DNA of 21,698 bases from contig KQ964517.1 of the NCBI GenBank assembly GCA_001566745.1, forward strand, positions 84,259 through 105,956, given 5' to 3'. Below the pieces are notes generated by a model. That model worked only from the letters and a program-made list of their open reading frames with translations, was not told the DNA's origin and made no database searches. Origin of the DNA: Conidiobolus coronatus NRRL 28638 (lineage: Eukaryota > Entomophthoromycota > Entomophthoromycetes > Entomophthorales > Conidiobolaceae). This document shows, piece after piece, positions 1-9,091 of this stretch; positions within the stretch are counted from its first letter, which is position 1, and the number at the start of each line of letters is the position of its first letter. The position numbers and the translations under genes were made by a program.

Positions 1-200
1 ATACAATTTATACATATATTTTTAGATGGAGTTTGTTATTATTTTTAGTACCATATTTATATATTTTAATCTGTATTTTAAGTTAATAAGCATAATACTT
101 TATACTATAATTAGTATATAATAAATCTTATTATTTTAATAAACCTTACTTAGATATAAAGCTTAAATCTGCCAAATTTATATTTAATTACTTAGAATTA

Positions 201-732
201 TATGAGAGATTCTGGTTAATTTAACTCAAATTTTGTATGAACTCTGTTTAAAATTTTAATTTTAATACAAGCGGGTTACTATCATATATAGTTATTGAAT
301 AAATGAGTGGAGTTATTAATATCAAATTATAGCGCTGTATTAAAATCATTAGCTAGCAAAAGTGAGTGTTTAATATACCTTAATCACTTGAAAATTAATA
401 ATATGAAAGACTCTAATTAAAACAAGGACAAATTTGACCAAAATTTTTTATATGGAAAATTCGCAATATTTTTGATTTTTAGTTGCTTAAAGCTTATTAA
501 AGATTGAATTTTATTAGCTAATGTAAATAATAAAGTATTTTAATATGATATTATCATCAATTATCTATTATATAGTTACTATACACGATGGAAGCTTGGA
601 TATAAAAAATTAAAATTTTTAACTGAGCTCTTACAAAATTTGAATCAAATTAACCAGAATTACTCATATTATCAATTTGCCTTATAAATAATTTTAGACA
701 CATTTTCCTCGTTTTAACCAGAATTTTTCATA
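201..732 (-). repeat. MITE-like element I, split by a nested insertion
   Basis: This is a non-coding inverted-repeat element read on the minus strand. Its left-hand (conserved) end lies at 732 and its other end at 201. Both ends read TATGA..ATTCTGGTTAA inward, and both are flanked by TA (199-200 and 733-734), the target duplication typical of Tc1/mariner-type transposition. The element is interrupted at 401-669 by a second family member. Removing that insert and one TA leaves about 261 bp, the same size as the other copies. The rejoined interior then aligns with element III (shared GATTAAGGTATAYTAAACA block), which supports the nested reading. No transposase is encoded, so mobility would need a protein supplied elsewhere. 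Confidence 0.75.
401..669 (+). repeat. MITE-like element II, nested in element I
   Basis: A 269-bp element lies between TA dinucleotides at 399-400 and 670-671. It begins ATATGAAAGACTCTAATTAA and ends with the reverse complement of ATATGAGTAATTCTGGTTAA, giving imperfect terminal inverted repeats of about 20 bp. The left subterminal block (GGACAAATTTGACC then AAAATTTTTTATATGG) matches the same block in elements I, III and IV. The right subterminal block (about 601-650) matches the 201-266 end of element I over roughly 60 bp. The interior is AT-rich and non-coding. It is the younger insertion because it cuts element I. Confidence 0.75.
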
Positions 733-983
733 TAAATTTAGTTATTGCATAATTTAAGCATAAATTAGCCTAATTTAATCAATTAAAGAGCTATAATAGG
801 AGATCTAGTATTGAGATTATCATTTTATTATCCTACGGCCTGATAGAGAAGATAATTAAGTCAAATAAAAGACTTTCTCTACAGCTCTGAAGAACTACCA
901 CTATATTCTATTACATATTCTAAGATGCAGATTATAATGCATAGAAAAATTAATTGAATAAAGTAATAATAGTTAATTAATTA

Positions 984-1160
984 ATATGAGAGACTCTGGT
1001 TAAATTGAGGAAATTTGGTCCAAAATTTTATATATGATAAATGTGTAATATCTGATTTTTACATGATTAAGGTATACTAAACAGCCTCTTTTATTAATAG
1101 ATATTTTTAATACAACGTTTTGATATGATACTGCCAATTCTTCTCTTTTATTTAATATTA
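984..1160 (+). repeat. MITE-like element III, 5' part only
   Basis: It starts ATATGAGAGACTCTGGTTAA after a TA at 982-983 and carries the family block GAGGAAATTTGGTCC followed by AAAATTTTATATATG. Its interior aligns with element I as rejoined around its insert. It runs into element IV at 1161. About 85 bp of the expected 3' half, including the right terminal repeat, is not recognisable after 1424, so this copy is truncated or heavily diverged. A minus-strand open frame across 1000-1233 is a by-product of elements III and IV, not a gene. Confidence 0.6.
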
Positions 1161-1162
1161 TA

Positions 1163-1424
1163 TATGAGTGATTCTTGCTAAAACGAGGAAAATTTGTCCT
1201 AAATTTTTTATATGCCAAATCTAATATATCCATGTTTTTATATGTTTAAAGCGTATAATATATATCTTTTGTTACTTAAAGCTGACAAAAAGTGTTTTAA
1301 TTTAATATTATAAGCTAATATGTTTTAAATAAGCGCTATAAATACCAATAACTTGCTTAAACTAGGTTAAAATTTTGAACTGAGATTATCAAAAGCTGAA
1401 TAACATTTACCAGAGTTACTCATA
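1163..1424 (+). repeat. MITE-like element IV, inserted in element III
   Basis: A 262-bp element begins TATGAGTGATTCTTGCTAAA and ends with the reverse complement of TATGAGTAACTCTGGTAAA. It is flanked by TA on both sides (1161-1162 and 1425-1426; the exact edge is ambiguous because the flanks read TATA). It shares the left subterminal block ACGAGGAAAATTTGTCC with the other copies. Its right part (about 1365-1395) resembles the right ends of elements I and II. It interrupts element III, so it is probably the later insertion. Confidence 0.7.
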
Positions 1425-3089
1425 TATAATATAATCAAATTATAAGTGTTATTAGACTTATTATAAAAGAAAAATTTAATAATAATTTGTTAATAATTTG
1501 CTAATATGTATATCATAAACTATATTAAACAATAACAATAATTTTGCAAGTTAATAATATAAAAATTCAAAATTTAATTATAAATAATATTGCATTAATT
1601 TTAGCAGATCTTATATATTAATTCTATTATTATACTCTAAGAAATAAGGAGCTATAAAATGATTTTATATAATGATAAAAAAGTATATACTGATGATATA
1701 ACGGGGTTAGAATGAATAATGTAGGGAGTTTATATGATATATAAATAGCTATAAAGAAGTGGATGTTTTAAGTCAAACGTAATTAATTAAGAAAGTCAAA
1801 TTAAAATCTCTAGTCATAAAAATTTTGAATTTGAGGTTAAAGATTGTAAGCAAATTTTAATATTGGGGAAAGAGTGAAATAAACACTATGTATGTTAATG
1901 TAGATGATACATAGGTTACACTACAGCTTATAAATTAGGAAGAGATTTAAAAATTTACTGAAATAGATTATAAAATCTGAGATTGAATTTTAAAATGTAT
2001 AAAAAATATAATTTATTAATAGTGTAATTATTTTGATATATGATTTAAAAGTTATCGCTTTAATTCAATCTTCATTGCTAATTAATGTATTAGTTATAGT
2101 TTACTTTTTATCATTAATATAGTTATTCTGATTTTGTAAGTTGAATAATTGGGAATATTTTGAATTTTTATTGTAGCTTTTAAAATAAAGCTTTAACAAT
2201 TCAACTCTTCGCCAAGTAATTATATAACAAAGCTTAATTTCTTAGTAGTTTATTTAAAGCCACTAAGTATTCAAATAAAATTAATAATTAACAATATAAA
2301 ATATATTTCTATAAACAACTATATTAAAAATCTCGCACAAATGGTATTATTCTTCAACGATCATGACTGTAGCAATTACAATTAAGAATTTTCTCTAATC
2401 CAGTATACATCATCTAAGCTAATAATAACTATAACAATACAATTAGCCTAATTAAACTACTTTAAAGTTAAAAATAAAAACTTTTAATAGTAATCTAATT
2501 TATACTAATAGGGTATAATTCGTCTAGTTTTTTTGTGGTGGTGTAACAATATCATTTGACCTCATACTTTTTTGTGTTAATCTAGAAAATTCTTGGATGA
2601 GTCCAATATTATGTTGATTAGCTGAATAAGTTGAATAGCTGAATATAGAGAGTAAATGTTTTTAGGCTAATATCTAAATAAAGTAGAAAGCTTTTAGATT
2701 GAAAGAGTTATTATAAAGAATGGAATTAGTAAGCAATCATTGCATAATCATATTAATAATTATTAAATTCTACTATTTCCTATTATGATCCAACTGCAAA
2801 AAACACCATTTTAATCGGTCGGTTTACTTCTGCAGCTAATTAACTGAATAAAAAAGAATATTATAAATCCAGTTTGAATTATTCCAATTAGTTAATTCTA
2901 GCGCAATAGGTTTTAAGTTTTTATTATAAAACGTTTTTTTTAGTAACTGATGATTTTTAGGATTTTACTGGTGGTAAAGTGATAGTCAGATTATTGGATT
3001 TTGAAATATTCATTTTAATGTGAGAACTTGAGAGTAATTATCCATTATTTTCTATGGATATTATTTATCAAGGCTTTTTTGTATTTTAA

Positions 3090-3159
3090 AAGCTTTTGTA
3101 ATACAAGAGGATATACAGTGCCTTATGCACCTATACCGTTTATATGCATTGAAAAGCTT
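3090..3159. repeat. Imperfect 70-nt palindrome / potential hairpin
   Basis: The outer arms AAGCTTTT (3090-3097) and AAAAGCTT (3152-3159) are perfectly complementary. Inner parts also pair in blocks: GGATATACAGTGC before the apex and GCACCTATACC after it, around a CTTAT loop. The whole 70 nt could fold as one long bulged hairpin. It may be a small folded RNA, the remnant of a foldback transposon, or chance in AT-rich DNA. No flanking duplication is evident. Confidence 0.4.
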
Positions 3160-3964
3160 ATTCAAGCTAATTTATATTAATGATCTGCAGTTAAAGTTTA
3201 ACTTTATAATTATTAATTTTAATTAAAGCTTATAGAGGCTCAAGATCACATCTAGTTTTCGAAACAATAATTTGATCTAAATAAGAAGACTAATTTTCCA
3301 TATGCGCCAAATTAACCGAAACTATTGGCTGCTACTTTTATTACTAATGTTTTTCTCAAGATTTCAAGGGATTAATGAATATAGGGGAAGAGGAGCGAGA
3401 AAAAATTGCTTTTCAACAATTTTTCGCTATTTTTAAATTTAATTGATGACGTATAAAGTTTGATTTTTGTCGAATTTTTATTCAAATTAACTTACTAAAT
3501 TACTGTTATAGTTCTTGTTATATAAGCTAAAAAGGTCTTATAAGCTTTTGTTACTTGATCTCTTCTGAATTTATTTATTATTAATTATCGAATAATTATT
3601 TTTAATAAAAGTCATTTATATAAAATATGATTGATAATGGATCGAATAAAAAATTTCCTTATTTGTATTAAATTTCGAAAGCGTGGTTAGATTAAATGAA
3701 TATCGTGAGGTTGTTAAAGTATGATCAATTAAGAAAATAATATACTGTATTGATGTAGCAATAATACAGATCTAATACAAGCTAGCATGTAATTATGAGC
3801 GCATATAATGTGTAAGAGAAGAAGGGAATATAGTAAACACTTTAACATTATGAGATCAGGATCTATTAAATGTTGTACAGTGTAATGTAAAAAGGATAAT
3901 AGTTAAACCATGCCTTGGTAAGAATTAACTGTATAGCATTTTCCAAAATAAAATAGCGATAATT

Positions 3965-4156
3965 ATGGCAATTAAAATCCTTTGGGAAGAATCTAGAAGG
4001 GAGATTGAAGCTTTGGTGGCTAGCTCTGTTCTAATTACAAAACTTGAACAGTCACTTATTCTCATTGCTTTCAATTAAAGACAACTTTTATCAGCTTTAC
4101 AAAAGGGTGATAATGGGGCGACGACTCAACAATTGGAATTAGGGAGCATAGGTTAG
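3965..4156 (+). pseudogene. Possible decayed coding fragment
   Basis: An ATG at 3965 opens a 37-codon frame ending in TAA at 4076-4078. The same frame then stays open for 25 more codons to TAG at 4154-4156. The conceptual peptide has a protein-like, amphipathic composition (EESRREIEALVASS..., then LLSALQKGDNG...), unlike the lysine/asparagine/isoleucine mix that random AT-rich DNA gives. It uses CAG, GAG and GCG codons that are rare in the neighbouring genes. It could be a relic of a transposon or gene, an unrecognised exon, or chance. I recognise no family. Confidence 0.2.
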
Positions 4157-4431
4157 AATGAATTTTGCCTAATTTGACAAATACAAGATTATTTATTATA
4201 GAGGTTTTGAAGATGAGTGATGCTTAACCACTATTAATTGTTAAAAATAGTTTGATACAATTCGGCATACAAATTTCGAATATTTAGATGGACAAAAATC
4301 TAATTTTATCATGTTTAGCCGTCAGTAACCAATCAACTCTTAAAGAGGGTGAACTCCATCCTAAATTACCGTAGTAATAGTGTATAATTGGATGGCTTGA
4401 GAAAATGTGAAGGAGATTAGTTGCACAGAGC

Positions 4432-4453
4432 AGCTTGGTATATAAACCAAGCT
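4432..4453 (+). promoter_or_regulatory. TATA box inside a perfect inverted repeat, GDH2 promoter
   Basis: AGCTTGGT (4432-4439) and ACCAAGCT (4446-4453) are perfect 8-bp inverted repeats. They surround a TATATAAA core at 4439-4446. The site lies about 150 bp upstream of the GDH2 ATG, a plausible distance for a TATA element with a 5' leader of roughly 100 nt. An ATTGG (inverted CCAAT) lies at 4535-4539. The TATA role is inferred from sequence and position only. Confidence 0.5.
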
Positions 4454-4599
4454 AAAGTGCCTAATTGGGTATAATTCAACATCATAACCGTCCCATTAAA
4501 TCACATTATTTTACGTATCATTTTAGCTAATCCTATTGGATTTAATCGACGCTCATCCATTTCTCTCATTTAATTTTTATCTCATAACACATATTCAAG

Positions 4600-7500
4600 A
4601 TGACCACTGCCCAAGTAAGCTCACAAGATTACAATAGCCTCGTTTTCGATGGCAAGAACGCTCAACAAGCCGAAGTTGCTGAAATTATCAAGTCTAAAGG
4701 TTTCGTTCCTGAAGCTTTAGTAGAAAATGAAGTATCCTGGTTCTACGGGTAAGTTTCTATACCTTTATCTTTTCAATCTTGCTCTTGGCAAGCTCTTTTT
4801 CCTTTGGGTTGCTAATCAGTTTGAGAGTGCACTTTCTGATCATCAGTAGTGCCTAGCAAAAGATCAGTACCCAAGCTATGCATACATATGCTACGTCTTT
4901 ATACCTTATATCATGATATTAACTTGCTCTTTTCTATAGAAACTTAGGTATTGATGACACCTATTTCCGTGCTGAAAGCTCAGAAGCCATTGCCTCTCAT
5001 ATTATGTCCTTATACGCTGCCAAGGTTCAAGCCTACACCAAGAACTCAAATTTCTTAGATATTGATTTATACAACACCAGTGAAACCAGCGCTGTCTACA
5101 TGCATACCAGCCGTCCTGGTGTCTCTCAATTATCTGGTCCCCAATACGAACGTCAAATCGATTCCAACTACCTCAATGCCTCTAACACTGAAAAGGCTTT
5201 CCGTGTTGAATCTTTCCGTTCCACTGGTACCGTTTCATCCTCAGATAACACCCAATTAAGATTATACTTCGTTAACCAATGTGAGTTCGTCAACCCTACT
5301 CCCTCTCAAGAACAACTCAGAGACATCAAACAAGTTGCTGACAAGTCTTTCTTAGAACGTGCCACTGAAAACACCATTAATGTTTACCAAAAGTTAATTA
5401 ATGAAGTCCTCAGCCGCGATGGTCCAGTTATTGAACTCTTAGAATTCCCTGGTATTCGTGAACGTCGTATTATCATCGGTTACAAGCAAGGAACCACTCA
5501 AAACTTCTTCTCTGCTTTATCTGATTTGTACCATTACTACGATTTATTCTCTACTCGTAAGTACGTCGAACAATTCTCTAACGGTGTCTCCATCGTCAGT
5601 TTATACTTGAACCAATTGAGTGATAGTAAATCCACTCCTATTGAACACACTATCCATCAAGTTATTAGAGAAGCCAGTTTAATCTTCTGTATCCCTACCA
5701 CTCCTCTCCAATCTTTCTTCCAAACTGGTCAACTCTCTCTTCAAGAATCCATCTACGGTCACATTGGTTGGATCTTCGCTCAACATTTCCTTAACCGTTT
5801 AGGTGGTGAATTCTCTTCTTTAGCCTCTCTCTTAGATAACGCTAACCCCACCCATGTTGAAGTCTTAAGCAAGTTGAAGAAGCGTTTAAGACAAGAAACT
5901 TTCACCAGAGAATACATTCTCGATATCATCCAAGCCTACCCTCAATTAATCAAGTCCCTCTACATCAACTTCGCCATGACTCACTACATTGTCCCTGAAG
6001 AAAGCGCTCTTGAACCCACTTTATCTTACCAACGTATCCAAACTGGTACTATCCTCAGTGACGATGAACTTTTAGAAAAGATCAAGTCTGAAACTTCCAA
6101 CCAACACGAATTCATGGTCTTGGAATCTTTCCTCACTTTCAACAAGCACGTTGTCAAGACTAACTTCTACCAACCCACTAAGGTTGCTTTATCCTTCCGT
6201 CTTGACCCCTCTTTCGTTCCCACTTTGGAATACCCCACTGCTCTTTTCGGTATGTTCTTAGTTGTTGGTGCTGAATTCCGTGGTTTCCACTTACGTTTCC
6301 GTGATATCGCTCGTGGTGGTATTCGTGTTATTCGCAGTCGTAACAGAGAATCTTACTCTATTAACTTACGTTCTCTCTTCGATGAAAACTACGCCTTAGC
6401 TGCTACTCAACAACGTAAGAACAAGGATATCCCTGAAGGTGGTTCCAAGGGTACTATCTTATTGAACATTGATCAACAAGATAAGGCTCGCGTTGCTTTC
6501 GAAAAGTATGTTGACAGTATCTTAGATTTATTGATCACTGGTGAAACTCCCGGAATCAAGGAAAAGATTGTTGACCTTCACGGTAAGCCTGAAATCTTAT
6601 TCTTCGGTCCTGATGAAGGTACCGCTGATTTCATGGACTGGGCTTCCAGCCACGCTAGATCTAGAAACGCTTCCTTCTGGAAGGCTTTCACTACCGGTAA
6701 GAGTCAATCTCTTGGTGGTATTCCTCACGATATCTACGGTATGACTACCCGCTCCGTTCATCAATACGTCTTAGGTATCTACAAGAAACTCGGTCTTAAG
6801 GAAGAAGACTGCACCAAGTTACAAACTGGTGGTCCCGATGGTGATTTAGGTTCCAACGAAATCAAGATTTCCAAGGATAAGACCGTTGGTATTGTAGATG
6901 GTAGTGGTGTCTTATTCGACCCTCAAGGTATTGATCGTTCCGAACTTACTCGCTTAGCTGATGCTCGTAAGATGATCATTGAATTCGATGTCTCTAAGCT
7001 CAGTCCCCAAGGTTTCCGTGTCCTCGTTGATGAAACCAATGTTACTCTCCCCAACGGTCAAGTTGTTAAGGATGGTTTATCCTTCCGTAACGTTTTCCAC
7101 TTGAACTCTCTTGCTGCTCCCGCTCAAGTCTTCGTTCCTTGTGGTGGTCGTCCCGAATCTGTTGATATCAACAACGTTGATCAACTCTTAGATGAAGATA
7201 ACAACCCCAGATTCAAGTACATTGTTGAAGGTGCTAACTTATTCTTCACGCAAGATGCTCGTCTCCATTTAGAAAAGAATGGTGCTGTCATCTTCAAGGA
7301 TGCTTCCGCTAACAAGGGTGGTGTCACCTCTTCTTCCCTTGAAGTCTTAGCTGCCTTAGCCTTCAACGATGAAGAATTTGCTGAACACATGCAAGTTAAG
7401 GAAGGTAAGATCCCCGAATTCTACAATGAATACGTTAAGCAAGTTCAACAAATCATTGAAAACAATGCTGCTCTTGAATTCGAATGCTTATGGAAAGAAG

Positions 7501-7829
7501 CTGAACGCACTAACTTACCCAAGTCCATCTTATCTGACGACTTATCTCTCGCCATTGTCAAGTTGAACGAAGATCTTCAACATACCACCCTTTGGGATGA
7601 CATTGCTCTTCGTCACGTTGTTCTCAAGCAAGCTTTACCTAACCTTTTAATCGAAAAATTAGGTTTAGAAACCTTATTGAAGCGCATTCCTGATACCTAT
7701 ATCCGTGCCATCTTCGGTTCTTACTTAGCTTCCCGCTTCGTATACAAGTACGGTACTCAACCTTCTCAATTCGCTTTCTTCGAATTCATGACCCCCTTCT
7801 TCCAACAATTAACTCCCCCCACTAACTAG
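4600..7829 (+). CDS. GDH2: NAD-specific glutamate dehydrogenase (large fungal type)
   Basis: It catalyses oxidative deamination of glutamate to 2-oxoglutarate and ammonium with NAD+ (EC 1.4.1.2), the catabolic step of glutamate use. Two exons are joined: 4600-4748 and 4940-7829, with a GTAAGT...TATAG intron of 191 nt splitting a Gly codon. The product is 1,012 residues, close to the large fungal enzymes (about 1,050-1,090). The splice restores the family motif WFYGNLGIDDTYF (residues about 47-59). The catalytic part shows R508-GGIR, the PEGGSKG motif with the likely substrate lysine at about K553, and the nucleotide-binding GGPDGDLGSNE stretch near 680-690 followed by DGSGVLFDP. There is no obvious signal or mitochondrial targeting peptide. 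Codon choice is strongly biased (GAA, CAA, AAG, AAC, TTC, GGT, CGT), as expected of an abundant protein. The ATG is the first of exon 1. Identity is secure. Confidence 0.96.
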
Positions 7830-9091
7830 ATCATTTAATATGTGGTTATAATGGGATTTTTCACTTAACTGTTTAAAATTTTGAACTAAATCTTGTAAAC
7901 TTATAAATAAAACTAATCGATACGTATAATAATATAAAACATGCTTGAATCCGCTATTTACATTATTTTCTATTGAATAGGCATAAGCAATCAGCATATA
8001 TAAACGGCACTTTTGAATCATTTTTCGAGCTGTTAATAGATTTTAAAACACTTGATACAGCTCAGTTAAAGGTCAGAAGATGACTATGTATAGCCATAAC
8101 AGTTGAAAGTTAATATAGCAGACAATATCAAAACTGTAGTATTTTTATCATTTTGCTCACAAACAATTTACAAAAATATTCTAAAAAACACACATTCTAA
8201 AAATGCTGTCTATTTTATAAAATATCAACTCTAATATATTTGAATGTTATTCTAAACTATAATCGTTAAATGTTATAATATCAAATTTTAGTTAATGATC
8301 ATTTAACTATTTAATATTTATAAATGAAGCAATAGTCATTTTAACTTTCAAGAGAACTGAAATAAGATTATTATCCAATATTGCACAAATTTTAGCTAAT
8401 AACAACTTTATTAGACAAAATGTATATTTATTATAAATTATTTGATTATAATTTTTTTGCTTGCTATTAAGTTTTGAAGCTGATTTTTAATTATAAGCTT
8501 ATATTTTAATGATGAGCATGTATAGAATATTCTAGATTAAAGCTGCCTTAATCGTTTTATTTGACTCATATAATAATTTTTTTGATATAGTACAAATCTT
8601 TTCAATTGACTTTAAATCTTCTTCAAAGTGGAATCGCTAAAAACTAATGCTTAGGTAATATGAGTTTTGAGCATAATTAAATTCAAATATATATTATAAA
8701 ATTAATATTAATTAGAACCATTAACTAGATATGAAATATAATAAATCTTTTTAGACGAAATATTTTGATTGTTGCAAACTACTTTAGGTTTATTGTATCT
8801 TTCAATTTAATATATTATAATAATATTAAGTATAACACAAATAATTTGATAAGTTTTGAAATAATAAGCCACAATTATTGGATGAAACTTGATTAAAAAT
8901 TAAACCTATTGGCTAAAATTAGATTAAATATCCAATCACTAGTCTCATCATTTAATCTATTAATGGATAAAAAATTTTAAAATTAGGGAGTTTGATCTTA
9001 GAAAAAAATTTTTAATTAGGATTGATAAAATTTAATTTGTAAAATTTTTATTAAGTAAATTTTGATAAATAATTATATAATAATAATCAGT
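7830..9091. other. AT-rich intergenic spacer between GDH2 and the GLTSCR1-domain gene
   Basis: No gene is seen in this 1.26 kb. It holds the GDH2 3' end (AATAAA at 7906-7911). It also has a short motif at 8251-8280 (TCTAAACTA then ATCGTTAAATGTTATAAT) that recurs twice in the first intron of the next gene. An 8-bp inverted repeat GTTAAATG/CATTTAAC sits at 8265-8272 and 8300-8307. The promoter of the downstream gene presumably lies in the last few hundred bases, but I see no clear core element. Confidence 0.6.
7906..7911 (+). terminator. Poly(A) signal AATAAA, GDH2
   Basis: A canonical AATAAA lies 77 nt downstream of the GDH2 stop codon. It is the first such hexamer in the 3' region, a plausible polyadenylation signal. 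In DNA this AT-rich the hexamer also occurs by chance. Confidence 0.45.

Larger units (their letters stand above)
1425..4431. other. AT-rich gene-poor region
   Basis: I see no convincing gene in these 3 kb. Reading frames are short and stop-rich on both strands, and I found no tRNA-like cloverleaf. Noted within it: a 70-nt imperfect hairpin at 3090-3159, a small GCGA..AAAAATTG / CAATTTTTCGC stem-loop at 3395-3427, and a possible decayed coding segment at 3965-4156. Parts of 1650-1980 and 3640-3960 look less AT-rich than their surroundings and could be old, eroded transposon or gene sequence, but I cannot identify them. Confidence 0.5.

Noticed and set aside
1000-1233. 77-codon minus-strand open frame
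   Set aside because: It runs across the conserved ends of repeat elements III and IV and is explained by them; the peptide shows no domain.
7809-8021. 70-codon minus-strand open frame at the GDH2 3' end
   Set aside because: It overlaps the end of GDH2 antisense and then AT-rich DNA; composition is that of chance translation.
8555-8575. Possible fifth copy of the repeat family (GACTCATATAAT next to CGTTTTATTT)
   Set aside because: Only about 15 bases resemble the TIR, and neither the subterminal block nor a second end is present.
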